From: JAGQPD01 sp020426865
GTDB lineage: Bacteria > Planctomycetota > Planctomycetia > Pirellulales > Pirellulaceae
Direction: 5' to 3'
Length of the DNA stretch: 64,000 nt
NCBI GenBank assembly: GCA_041399065.1
Contig: JAWKTN010000006.1
Coordinates: forward strand, 1 to 64,000
Part shown: positions 24,002-33,282 of the stretch, in pieces
Layout: each line of letters starts with the position of its first letter
Position numbering within the stretch: the first letter of the stretch is position 1
Translations under genes and position numbers: made by a program
Notes under the pieces: generated by a model
Databases searched by the model: none
What the model saw: the letters and a program-made list of their open reading frames with translations, nothing else
Told to the model about the DNA's origin: nothing

Positions 24002-25194
24002 ATGACCGAGCGCGATTCTGCGACAAAACTGATATTGGAGCATATCGACTGAAAAAATAAAAATGGGAATTCCTCAGTTGATTGCACTCAAACGGCGAAC
24101 TGGAGTTCGCAGAAGGAATTCCCATGGACGGAATTGTCCCAAGAATGTCGCGGTCGGACAAGCGGAGATTGGAAAAACGTTGCCGAAAACTGAAGGACGG
24201 GGACCAGAAGACACGGTACTTGATCATCCTGAATTTGGCAGACGGCCGATCCGTGGCCGATACGGCCAGAGCACTGAAGGTCGACCGGAGCACTATATAT
24301 CGAGTGGCAGCCAGGTTTCGCGAGGAAGGCGTTGATGGGTTGGTCGATCATCGTGAGGAGAACGGGGAGACCAAGCTGTGTGATGAATTCCTTTCCACAC
24401 TTTGGGAGGTGGTTGAGTCTTGCCCACTGGACCATGGATGGAAGCGTCCCACATGGACACGAGAGATGTTGGTAATAACCATGGAGCGGAAGACAGGTAT
24501 CAGAATTCATGTCTCAACCATGAGTGTTGCTCTATCGAGAATCGGCGCGCGGCGAGGGCGTCCGAAGCCGATTGTGGAATCCACGTGGTCGAAACAGGCC
24601 AAAAACAAGCGATTGAGGGAACTCCGGGAATTGGTGGAGGACCTTCCCGATGACGAAGTGGTTGTCTACGAGGATGAAGTCGACGTCCATTTGAATCCCA
24701 AGATTGGTTTGGACTGGATGGTCAAAGGACAGCAAAAGGAAGTGCTTACTCCCGGACAGAATGAAAACAATACTTGGCCGGGGCATTGAATCCGAAAACG
24801 GGCGAACTGACCTGGGTTGAGGGCGACAGCAAGAACAGCCTGCTCTTCATTCAACTACTCTGGAAGCTCCACGAGCAATACCCGAATGCCAAGAAGATCC
24901 ACGTGATCTTGGACAACTACTCCATTCACAGTACCGAGGAAGTGGCAAAAACCTTGGCAACCAAGGCCGGTCAACGTTTCGAGCTACACTTCCTACCACC
25001 ATATTGCCCCGACCACAATAAGATCGAGCGTGCCTGGCAGGATCTTCACGCCAACGTGACTCGCAACCACAAATGCTCTGATATGTCCGAACTCATGAAA
25101 AATGTTCGATACTACCTACGACAACGAAACAAACACAAGGCGCAGTACGCAACAGCGGCATAGGCCCACTGTCGCAGAATCGCGCTCGGTCATT
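24001..25194 (+). mobile_element. IS630-family insertion sequence, 1194 bp
   Basis: Perfect terminal inverted repeats of 25 bp (AATGACCGAGCGCGATTCTG then CGACA at 24001-24025, inverted at 25170-25194) bracket one transposase unit. A TA dinucleotide flanks each side (23999-24000 and 25195-25196), the standard IS630/mariner target duplication. The intact ends suggest recent insertion. Confidence 0.93.
24082..25163 (+). CDS. IS630-family transposase in two frames (-1 shift near 24763)
   Basis: The first frame (24082-24789) carries the helix-turn-helix pair (VADTARALKVDRSTIYRVAA), the second HTH (ISVTM-like IRIHVSTMSVALSRIG) and the first catalytic Asp (VVVYEDEVDVHLNPKIGLDW). The second frame (to 25163) carries the rest of the DDE domain: KIHVILDNYSIHST with the second Asp, and LPPYCPDHNKIERAWQDLH with the final Glu. 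Moving -1 at the AATGAAAACAAT stretch (24760-24771) joins them as GQNEKQYLAGALNP, matching the family. This may be programmed frameshifting or an inactivating one-base change; the short A run is a weak slippery site. Confidence 0.85.
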
Positions 25195-25196
25195 TA

Positions 25197-25546
25197 GGAT
25201 GGTCGGTCAGATGACGAAGGATCTTGTGCGGATTGGATCGTCGACGGTAAGGTGATCGTGGGCCTCAAGTTCGTTGAAGACGTTCGCCCCGATCGCAAGA
25301 AAAGACGTCCCAACGTTCGCTTTTTTTCCTCGGCGTCTCAGTGCCTCTATGAGAAGTGGAATATGAGCGTTCCACGACAAATCGGGAATTTGCCGGCCTG
25401 TCACGATTCACAAACACGACTATATCCGCAGCGACGCAGCAATTTGCAGGGCAGGCGGACGGAGGCGTTTGCAGGTGGTACGGTTTCTGGATAGACTCGA
25501 CGGTGTTTTCCTGGCGTACAACAAACAAACATTGAGAGACGAGAGA
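25197..25546. other. Intergenic stretch after the insertion sequence
   Basis: This was once directly downstream of the ATPase gene. I see no supported gene. It contains a CTCGGCGTCTCAGTGCCTCT phrase and a T-rich run near 25320. An upstream-extended frame of the next gene enters from 25469 but lacks a ribosome site. Confidence 0.4.
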
Positions 25547-26167
25547 ATGCATCGAACACCGATCATCGCGTGCGTGTTACTTTTTTCGGGTTTGTTCCTG
25601 GGACCGCGTCTGGCCTTGGCCGATAGCAAGGAAGGCCAACAGGATGACGAAGGATTTACGCAGCTTTTTGACGGCAAGTCACTCGATGGCTGGCATCTCG
25701 AGAACGGCGCCAATTTTGTCGCCGAAGACGGTGTTCTCAAACATCGCGGCGGGTTGGGGTGGCTGCGTAGCGAGAAGGAATACTCGAATTTCATCCTGCG
25801 ACTGGAATTCCGTTTCTTGAAACCGCAACAAGATGGAGGGGTCTTTCTACGGTCCAACCGCGAAGGCGATAACTGGCCGACTCGCAAATACGAAGTTCAG
25901 ATCGAGAACACCGAGCGAATGGCCAGGATTTTCGGGACGAATCACGATCTCGATATCGAGCTCACGAAAAAGGTGCTCAAACCGACCGGCGAGTGGAATG
26001 AATACCAAATCACCATCAACGGGGCGCAGGTCGAGGTCCGATTAAACGGCGAGGTCGTCAGTAAGTCCGCCGATGCCGGAGAGCTGACGCGAGGCTACAT
26101 CGGTTTGCAGGGTGAAAACGGCCAGCACGAGTACCGCAACTTCCGGATCAAGGAACTTGGGGACTAG
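25547..26167 (+). CDS. Secreted DUF1080 (3-keto-disaccharide hydrolase-like) protein
   Basis: After a signal peptide (MHRTPIIACVLLFSGLFLG, cleavage near ALA-DS) comes one DUF1080/LamG-like jelly-roll domain: FTQLFDGKSLDGWHLENG, RLEFRFLKPQQDGGVFLRSN, NEYQITINGAQVEVRLNGE and GYIGLQGENGQHEYRNFRIK. The family is greatly expanded in planctomycetes and acts on 3-keto-glycosides or binds glycans outside the cytoplasm. The ATG at 25547 is chosen for its signal peptide and the GAGAG before it. It stands alone, convergent with the next gene. Confidence 0.88.
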   Translation: MHRTPIIACVLLFSGLFLGPRLALADSKEGQQDDEGFTQLFDGKSLDGWHLENGANFVAEDGVLKHRGGLGWLRSEKEYSNFILRLEFRFLKPQQDGGVFLRSNREGDNWPTRKYEVQIENTERMARIFGTNHDLDIELTKKVLKPTGEWNEYQITINGAQVEVRLNGEVVSKSADAGELTRGYIGLQGENGQHEYRNFRIKELGD

Positions 26168-26183
26168 CCTGCGGCTATCGTGG

Positions 26184-27512
26184 CTACGAATTAACACGGG
26201 GCGCAGGCGCGTTCTGGCTGAGGTAGGCTTCCTGAACCAGTACGTGTCGTGTCTTACGAACGAGAATATTGAATTGTTTCGTATGAATCTCATCCCCTCC
26301 GTGCGGCGGGCGGCCAAGTCGCTCGACGATCCAGTCATTTAGTGTGTAGATCGGCTTTTCGCTTAAGGGCGTTAAGTCGATCCCGGTATGCTCGCGAAGC
26401 TGCGTCAACGGAACAAATCCGCCGGCAATCCATCCATCACCAGCCTCCGTCAAGTGTGCGGGCATGCGGTCGAACTCGTCGTAAATCTCTCCGACCAGTT
26501 CCTCCACGATATCTTCCAGCGTGATCATTCCGACCGTCGTCCCGTCGGCGGCCTGGACTAGCGAGATGTGGCTGCGCTCGCGCATCAGGCATTCCAGGCA
26601 GTCTGCCACCGATGTGGTTTCATCAAACACGCGTATGTGTCGAATCAACTTCCTCAAAGAGGGGCTGCGTGGTGCCAGACGCAATGCGGCGACGATATCC
26701 TTGAAGTTGACATATCCGATGATTTTTTGCGGATTGCCTTGTTCTTCCGTGACAGGAAACCGTGTATGCATCTCTTGATGGGCAATCACCAGTGCGTCGG
26801 AAAGCGACTGATCGGCAGTGAGCATCCCAATGAACTCGGCCGGTAGCATAACTTTACGTAGCGGCGTTGCTGCCAAGCGTGAGGCACTGACGATAATCCC
26901 CTCCTCGCGGCGGCCGATGAGCCGCGAAACACGGGCAATCGCCGCGGCACCGCGGAGGTCTTGAATCGCCGCCTCAGCTGAATGTCCTTCAGTCGGATCG
27001 CCGCCCCGCTCACTCCATTGCACAATCCAGGTAACCGTCGATTCGAGAAGCCAAACTGCCGGACGGACGCCAAATGCAAACCATTCCATTGCCGGCGATA
27101 GCTTGAGGCAGACCCATTCCGGATTCCGCAACGCAAAGACTTTTGGAACCAGTTCTCCCAGAATAATAGTGACGACGATCAATGGCACGACGACCAGTCC
27201 AATTGCCAGCACCTGGGCAACGGGCGCCGAGACACCAAAGTCGTGCAGCAACGGTTGCAGCCACTCCTCGGCACCAGCTCCCCCGGTGGCGGCCGCGACC
27301 GCAGCAACAAGCGTGATTCCCAGCTGCACCACCGCCAGACTTGCCTCCATCTTTTCCTTCATCCTCAATGCCGCCGCCGCGCCCCGACGACCATGCTGCA
27401 CCAGTCCGTGCAGCCGGCCATGACTCACGGATGCGAGTGCAATTTCGTACCCCGCAAAGACACTGTTGAACGCGATCATCGCTACAATCACAAGCAGTTC
27501 CGTTGTCCACAT
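26184..27512 (-). CDS. CNNM/CBS-domain membrane protein (HlyC/CorC family)
   Basis: The 442-residue protein has an N-terminal CNNM (DUF21) domain with four hydrophobic segments (VIVAMIAFNSVFAGYEIAL, VVQLGITLVAAVAAATGG, VLAIGLVVVPLIVVTIILGE). A CBS pair follows (PAEFIGMLTADQSLSDALVI, HTRFPVTEE, DCLECLMRERSHISLVQ), with GTTVGMITLEDIVEELVGEI, then a CorC/HlyC domain. The family handles divalent-cation (Mg2+/Co2+) or Na+ transport; hemolysin is a historical label. GGGGAGG precedes the ATG at 27512. No partner gene is adjacent. Confidence 0.88.
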   Translation of the reverse strand: MWTTELLVIVAMIAFNSVFAGYEIALASVSHGRLHGLVQHGRRGAAAALRMKEKMEASLAVVQLGITLVAAVAAATGGAGAEEWLQPLLHDFGVSAPVAQVLAIGLVVVPLIVVTIILGELVPKVFALRNPEWVCLKLSPAMEWFAFGVRPAVWLLESTVTWIVQWSERGGDPTEGHSAEAAIQDLRGAAAIARVSRLIGRREEGIIVSASRLAATPLRKVMLPAEFIGMLTADQSLSDALVIAHQEMHTRFPVTEEQGNPQKIIGYVNFKDIVAALRLAPRSPSLRKLIRHIRVFDETTSVADCLECLMRERSHISLVQAADGTTVGMITLEDIVEELVGEIYDEFDRMPAHLTEAGDGWIAGGFVPLTQLREHTGIDLTPLSEKPIYTLNDWIVERLGRPPHGGDEIHTKQFNILVRKTRHVLVQEAYLSQNAPAPRVNS

Positions 27513-27651
27513 ATCGCCTCCCCATACCGCATCCCCGCGGCTGCAATCGGCTTAAGGGGTGACGTTACCCGCCGAATCTCTTCGCGAAAGGATGACCAAT
27601 ATCATACGGTTACCATGAGACGGCTGGGACAGCCGTGTAACTTCGGTGCGA

Positions 27652-28509
27652 TCAAGCCGCGCAGACTTCCTTGTACACCTGCTTCAGATTCTGCAATCCT
27701 TCAATGGCGAGCTGTTCCGGGCTGTCGGCAAATTTGCGCCAGATACAACAGAGCTTCGCAATGCGTGCCATATTTGGATCAAAGGACTCGATGGTGACAC
27801 AACCGTCGTAACCAACAGTCTTGAGCGCCTGAAAAAACGCACGCCAGGGGACCATGCCGGTTCCGGGGATTCCTCGCTGATTTTCGCAAGCATGGACATA
27901 GCCTACCAGATCGCCCGTGTTGAGTACCGCCTGAACGAGATCGTTCTCCTCGCGGATCATGTGAAAGGTGTCCAGGTGCACCTTCACGTTGTCGAAGCCA
28001 ACTTCCTTGATGAATTTCACAGCATCCTCGGCAACATTAATAAAATGCGATTCGAATCGGTTCAACGGCTCAATGCCCAAGATAAGGTCCGAGTTCTTTT
28101 TTGTGTACTCCGCGATTTCTCGATAAGCGTCCACGCCCCACTTCCATTCGCCGTCGGTTCGCATGCGACCCGAGAGGTATCCCCAACCGCAATAGATGGC
28201 GCCACCAAACACGTCGGCGCCAGCCTCATTGCTCAAATCAATCAGTCGCTTCGAAAACTGAATCCCCGCCCGGCGGACCTTGGGGTCGGGAGATATCGGA
28301 TTGTATTCGGGGGGCATGCCGTACCCGGTATTGATGGTCAAACCCAGGTCACGTGCCGCCTGGCGCACCTTCGCCGCCGGGAATCGATCCGGGTCGAATG
28401 GAATGATCTCTACAGCATCAAACCCCAGTTGTTTGCACTTGTCCAACAGGGCCAAGTCCCTATCGACAAATGTCTCGGTAAATAGCAGCGAATGAATTCC
28501 AAATTTCAT
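27652..28509 (-). CDS. Sugar phosphate isomerase/epimerase-like TIM-barrel protein
   Basis: This 285-residue xylose-isomerase-like TIM barrel (AP endonuclease 2 superfamily) is closest in pattern to D-tagatose/D-psicose 3-epimerases. Metal ligands can be read as Glu in LGIEPLNRFE, Asp in VKVHLDTFHMIREE, His in YVHACENQRG and Glu in CVTIESFD. There is no signal peptide. It presumably interconverts a keto sugar or a 3-keto product; the substrate is unknown. The ATG at 28509 begins MKFGIHSLL, a normal start for the family, and GAGGGG lies rather far upstream. Confidence 0.82.
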   Translation of the reverse strand: MKFGIHSLLFTETFVDRDLALLDKCKQLGFDAVEIIPFDPDRFPAAKVRQAARDLGLTINTGYGMPPEYNPISPDPKVRRAGIQFSKRLIDLSNEAGADVFGGAIYCGWGYLSGRMRTDGEWKWGVDAYREIAEYTKKNSDLILGIEPLNRFESHFINVAEDAVKFIKEVGFDNVKVHLDTFHMIREENDLVQAVLNTGDLVGYVHACENQRGIPGTGMVPWRAFFQALKTVGYDGCVTIESFDPNMARIAKLCCIWRKFADSPEQLAIEGLQNLKQVYKEVCAA

Positions 28510-28829
28510 GGGTGTCTAATTGCCCCTCATTGGTCCGACGCGAATTGAATGATTGGGTTGCCAGTCCACGGGATACAATGGAAACCCGCAATACAATGAA
28601 AAACTGGGATTTAGTACAAACCCGAGCTTCAATAGATCCTAAGTTCCTCACCTGCAAGCAGCGTACTCGTGCTGGGAGAAGTGTCAATATGCCAGTTCTC
28701 GGCGAGCGTGTGGGCTTTTTGCCGATGGAGCGCGAACCTCGGGATCGCGTCGTGGGTCTGCAGTGTTGCCGGACGCCCCGCGGTTAGGGGCAACTTTTAT
28801 TACGGGGATTGATTGCAAAGCGATCAACG

Positions 28830-29900
28830 ATGTCGATGAATTCTCAGCAGCTTCGAGAACTTGGTTGGAAGTCATGTTTCCAACAGCAACTGACGTCCGA
28901 CGAAGAAGGGCAATTACTGCAACGTCAATTGCTGACGGTGCGAGTTGGCGCACATTTCGGCAGCCGGGTGCTCTGCCTCGAAGCGGCTGAGGAGTTTTGT
29001 GTTCCGATCTCCTTGACAGAGGCATGTGGCGAACTGGCTGTCGGCGACTGGGTGCTGCTGGACGCGCCGACGCATCGTGCGGTCCGCAGGTTGGAACGTC
29101 AATCGATCGTTGCCCGGAAATCTGCGGGCGATCGACCTCAATGGCAGCTGATCGCGGCGAATCTCGATACGTTATTCATTGTCAGTTCGTGCGACCACGA
29201 CTTCAATCCGTCGCGGCTGGAACGCTATTTGTCCCTTGCCGCTGACGCCGATGTGCAGCCGGTAGTCGTTCTTACGAAGGCCGACCTGGCCGCTGATGTC
29301 GCACAGTTGCGACATGAAGTGACAGCGTTAAAACGCGATGTGATTGTTGAAGCGGTAGATGCCCGCGAGCCTGAGCAAGCGGCGGTGTTGGCCGAATGGT
29401 GTGGGGTGGGGCAGACTGTGGCGCTAGTAGGGTCATCGGGGGTTGGCAAGTCGACGTTGGCGATGAGCCTGGGTGCGCCGGCGTTGGCAACGCAGGAGGT
29501 TCGCCAAGATGATTCAAAAGGTCGACATACCACGACCGCCCGTTGGCTCCATCGCCTCACGGCGGGTGGGCTGTTGATGGACACGCCGGGGATGCGTGAG
29601 TTACAGCTATCGGACTGTGAAAGTGGCATTGCGGAGGTTTTTGACGACGTGCTTTTGCTCGCTCAAGCCTGTCGCTTTGCGGACTGCAGTCACCAATCCG
29701 AACCTGGATGTGCCGTGCAAGCCGCAGTGGAATCGGGAACGCTCGACGATCGCCGATTTCGCAGTTACCTGAAGTTGATTTCCGAACAGGCCCACAACGC
29801 CAAGTCGCTGCGCCAGCGCCGATACGAATCCCGCAAGCAAGGACAGTTTTACAAGTCGGTGATGTCGGCGAAACGGCAAAAGAAGCAGGGCGATTTCTAA
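28830..29900 (+). CDS. rsgA: Ribosome small-subunit-dependent GTPase A
   Basis: The ~356-residue protein has the RsgA order: an N-terminal OB fold, then a circularly permuted GTPase domain with G4 (VVLTKADLA), G5-like EAVDA, G1 (VGSSGVGKSTLAM), switch I around GRHTTTARWLHRL and G3 (MDTPGMREL), then the zinc region CRFADCSHQSEPGCAVQAA. RsgA helps 30S maturation in the cytoplasm. The start is unclear among TTG 28809, ATG 28830 and ATG 28836, since none has a strong ribosome site. A basic tail (RRYESRKQGQFYKS) is usual. Confidence 0.92.
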   Translation: MSMNSQQLRELGWKSCFQQQLTSDEEGQLLQRQLLTVRVGAHFGSRVLCLEAAEEFCVPISLTEACGELAVGDWVLLDAPTHRAVRRLERQSIVARKSAGDRPQWQLIAANLDTLFIVSSCDHDFNPSRLERYLSLAADADVQPVVVLTKADLAADVAQLRHEVTALKRDVIVEAVDAREPEQAAVLAEWCGVGQTVALVGSSGVGKSTLAMSLGAPALATQEVRQDDSKGRHTTTARWLHRLTAGGLLMDTPGMRELQLSDCESGIAEVFDDVLLLAQACRFADCSHQSEPGCAVQAAVESGTLDDRRFRSYLKLISEQAHNAKSLRQRRYESRKQGQFYKSVMSAKRQKKQGDF

Positions 29901-30062
29901 TACTCGCGACTGTCCCCGCAGCAATCAGACGCTTTCGCTCAATAGCGGCTCTTGCCAACTGCGGGTTTCTTGACACGGTGATTGTGCGAGCTTATGGTGG
30001 TCGCTTGTCAGATACACTCAGGTTATATAGGGACAGTAAGGCGTCTCAGTTGGGACACCAGA

Positions 30063-30746
30063 ATGGCATCGATTTAGTACGACAGTTGTTCACGCCGACA
30101 GGCACTGGCGGTAGGTGGAGCGGGCATCTTCCTGACGACCCGCGGGCTGGCACAGCAGGAGGACCATCCACCCTTGTCCAGTTGCGACGGTCTGCCACCG
30201 GTCAAGATTCGCAAAGTCCGCGCGATTACAACGGCACCGGACGGAATTCGACTCGTCGTCGACAAAGTAGAAACAGACGAACCCGAGCTCTACGGACTGG
30301 GTTGCGCGACCTTCAACCAGCGCCCGCTGGCGGTTGTCGAAGCGGTCAACAGCTATCTCGATCCCTTCGCTCGCGGCCGGTCAGCTGACAACATCGAGGA
30401 TCTCGAACAATATCATCCCTTCTTTATTGAAGATCCACTTGCACCGGAGAAAAATGGATATTTCACGACGATGCGACAGCAGACGTCCTGTCCGACCGCG
30501 ATAGGCGAGCTGTTCAACAATCCCGATGAATGGGTCGAACTGATCAGCAACCGATTGATCGATTTCATTCGCGTCCATCTTTCGCAAATTGGTGGTCTTA
30601 CGCCCGCGCGCAAGCTGGCCACGTTGGCCGAACATTTCGCAGTCCGTTCGGCCTGGCACGGTCCGGGCGATGTTTCGCCGGTAGGACATGCGTGCAATGC
30701 GCAATTGGACTTGGCAATCTCCAACTTTGGCATCCAGGAGGGACCG
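30063..30746 (+). pseudogene. Broken enolase-superfamily enzyme with Tat signal
   Basis: From the ATG at 30063 the frame meets a TAG at codon 5, then continues as SRRQALAVGGAGIFL, a twin-arginine-like signal. Next come KIRKVRAITTAPDG and FNQRPLAVVEAVNSYLDPF, the N-terminal capping domain of mandelate racemase/galactonate-dehydratase relatives. The frame then jumps directly to YHPFFIEDPLAPE and FIRVHLSQIGGLTPARKLA, so about 150 residues including the catalytic Lys/Asp strands are missing. Premature stop, internal deletion and loss of the C-terminal end all point to a dead gene. The intact ancestor was likely a secreted sugar-acid dehydratase-like enzyme. Confidence 0.75.
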
Positions 30747-30775
30747 CGATCTAGTGACAGGCTTCAGGAAGTGTT

Positions 30776-31245
30776 TCCTGGGTGCCCCGAAATGTGGGGT
30801 ATCTTAACGATGGTTATCTTACCGATTGTTGGAGGTTTGATCGCCGGCCGTATCCTGACCGCCATGCGACTGCGCGGCCCGTGGTTGGATCGACTATTGT
30901 CGATTTTCGCCATGTCGGCAATCTGTTTGATCATCGCCATCATCACGTCACTCTCACGCGACCAGCTACTGAGTGTTGGGATAGCATTGATTCTTGCGTC
31001 GATCTTGCACAACGGATTCGGCTACCTACCGGGGTACTGCGGTGCCTGGTTGCTGGGCCTGGACGAATCGGACCGCCGGACCGTGGCGATTGAAATCGGT
31101 CTGCAGAATGGCGTCGGGCCTGGCTATGAACGTCATGCACAGCACCGACGCGGCCCTGGCGCCGACGATCTTCGGACCGTGGATGAATATCTCTGGTTCG
31201 ATACTTGCTTCGTGGTGGCGGGACCGCCCACCGCGCGATTAGCGC
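30776..31245 (+). pseudogene. Broken bile acid:sodium symporter-like gene (C-terminal half), frame-fused to the enolase remnant
   Basis: In the same open frame as the preceding remnant, membrane helices of an SBF/BASS transporter begin: ILTMVILPIVGGLIAGRIL, then LLSIFAMSAICLIIAIITSL, then LILASILHNGFGYLPGYCGAW, then ESDRRTVAIEIGLQNG. At about 31115 the reading shifts, and the family motif LAPTIFGPWMNISGSILASWW continues in another frame. The N-terminal helices are missing. This is a second dead gene joined by deletion to the first. Confidence 0.75.
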
Positions 31246-32240
31246 CGTGGCGTGATACTCTCATTTAATTTATAGGGCCGCCAGAACTGATCGTGCAGTT
31301 GTTTCACACGCGGGTCGATATCTTCCGGAGTTTCCGTGGCAACATGTCCATCTTCATATAACACATTCAACAGATCGGTGTGTCGCGCCGCCATCTGCTC
31401 GGGCCAAAGATCCTTGGCGTCTTCTCCCACGACGCCTGCGACAACCTTGCGATACTCAACAAGTAGAATCTTGTTCGAATCACCGGTGGTGAAGTAATTG
31501 CCTTTTTGATTGACTCCGTAGCTCGTGCGTCCACCGCCTTGAACAACGGCTGACGTAGTGGGATGGAATGGGTTTTTGATCAGTTCGCCATCTGGTCCGC
31601 GCAGGCCAAAGCTGTATCCAGCGTTTTTACTGACCGCGGTTACCCGGTACTTACCGCCATCTAACGGTTCGACGAGGACACGCAGGTCGTCAAAGTCCCA
31701 ATCAGCCCCGACCAATATGTCTTCGAACTCCAATCCATAGGCGCCCTGTGCCACTTGACTAGCGTATTTTCCCTCGACCCACGCACTGCTGCGGCAATGG
31801 GAGTTCTCCGGATCCAACGGGATGTCATGGTGGTCGCGATGTGACGGATTATTGGGATTGACAGCGATCGCCACGCCGGGCAAGCCTCCCGAACTAGGAT
31901 CACGATCGTTGGGGCAAATATAGATCGCGTCGTTCTCTTCCAGATAGTCACGCCATTGATACACCCAACCCGGCACATTGAGAAATCGCTTTTCCTTCAC
32001 CTTAGCGGCCTTCAGGTTATGATACGCGATGCCAAGATTGTGCAAATTGTTCTGGCACTGTGTGCGGCGAGCCGCTTCCCTCGCCATGCTGACTGCCGGC
32101 AGCAATAACGCCACCAGCAGTCCGATAATGGCAATCACTACGAGTAATTCCACGAGCGTAAACGCCCGCGACGTCTTGCCTCCCTTATGCCAGAGCAATG
32201 ACCGGCCTTGATTTGCCGAGTGAACATTATCGCTGAGCAT
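31239..32240 (-). CDS. DUF1559 (type IV pilin-like, planctomycete) protein
   Basis: The 333-residue protein has a short basic leader ending at a prepilin-type site, SRAFTLVELLVVIAIIGLLV, followed by one membrane helix and the DUF1559 signature ARRTQCQNNLHNLGIAYHNL. The C-terminal domain holds YICPNDRDP and a FTTGDSNKILLVEY segment. DUF1559 proteins are very numerous in planctomycetes and are thought to form pseudopilus-like or surface structures; the function is unproven. AAAGGAG precedes the ATG at 32240. It overlaps the stop of the upstream gene by 14 bases, so it is co-translated with it. Confidence 0.88.
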   Translation of the reverse strand: MLSDNVHSANQGRSLLWHKGGKTSRAFTLVELLVVIAIIGLLVALLLPAVSMAREAARRTQCQNNLHNLGIAYHNLKAAKVKEKRFLNVPGWVYQWRDYLEENDAIYICPNDRDPSSGGLPGVAIAVNPNNPSHRDHHDIPLDPENSHCRSSAWVEGKYASQVAQGAYGLEFEDILVGADWDFDDLRVLVEPLDGGKYRVTAVSKNAGYSFGLRGPDGELIKNPFHPTTSAVVQGGGRTSYGVNQKGNYFTTGDSNKILLVEYRKVVAGVVGEDAKDLWPEQMAARHTDLLNVLYEDGHVATETPEDIDPRVKQLHDQFWRPYKLNESITPRR

Positions 32241-32748
32241 GGCTCTCCTTTAACCTCCGCTTTAGATCGCCGGAATAGGGCGATTTACGAATCTCTTCCC
32301 AGTCCTGCCGGACGTGCTCGATGATTACGCGGCGTTCGGCTTCAGGTCCGTGAGCAAAAAACGGACGATCGCGGCCTGTCATTCGCCCTGCGATCAAGCC
32401 AGCACGTCCCCGCAGGTCAGGCGACGGATCTTCCATCGCGCTAATGATCGCATCCAAACTCTCGTAGTCCCAATTCCGCCCCAAACCTTCCACACAAATT
32501 CCTCGCACTTCGGGCGCGTCCGATTGCTCAAACACCTGCCGCATTTGCGGCAGCGCGGACGCACCCAAATCGGTCAGTTTGGCGGCAGCGGCTTGGCGCT
32601 CCTGCATCGAGGGCGCCGTCAACGCCAACTCCGCCAACGCTTCCGCCGATGGGCCCCGACTTCGCATCAACAGAAATGTCATCAACCCAGCAACACCCAG
32701 CAAGGCCATGGCGATCAACAACATACTTTGCCGTTGGTTCAGCATCAT
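32227..32748 (-). CDS. Membrane-anchored HEAT-like repeat protein
   Basis: One membrane helix (SMLLIAMALLGVAGLMTFLL) is followed by a soluble region with HEAT-like helical pairs (AAKLTDLGASALPQMRQVFE, VRGICVEGLGRNWDYESLDA, LRGRAGLIAGRM). Its partner cannot be told. The start at 32748 gives the usual short cytoplasmic tail; an ATG at 32835 with GGTGGA before it is also possible. It overlaps the DUF1559 gene by 14 bases and probably forms an operon with it. Confidence 0.65.
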   Translation of the reverse strand: MMLNQRQSMLLIAMALLGVAGLMTFLLMRSRGPSAEALAELALTAPSMQERQAAAAKLTDLGASALPQMRQVFEQSDAPEVRGICVEGLGRNWDYESLDAIISAMEDPSPDLRGRAGLIAGRMTGRDRPFFAHGPEAERRVIIEHVRQDWEEIRKSPYSGDLKRRLKESHAQR

Positions 32749-32835
32749 GAGTTCCAACTGAATATCGGTGGCTGAATTCCTCTCGGTCCCGGCTGCACCC
32801 CCATTGTGCCAAACAAGATGCTGCAATTCAACCAT

Positions 32836-33282
<447 letters not shown>

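Noticed and set aside
28512..28830. Possible structured RNA upstream of rsgA
   Set aside because: No conserved riboswitch or tRNA-like pairing could be recognised; only ordinary sequence is visible.
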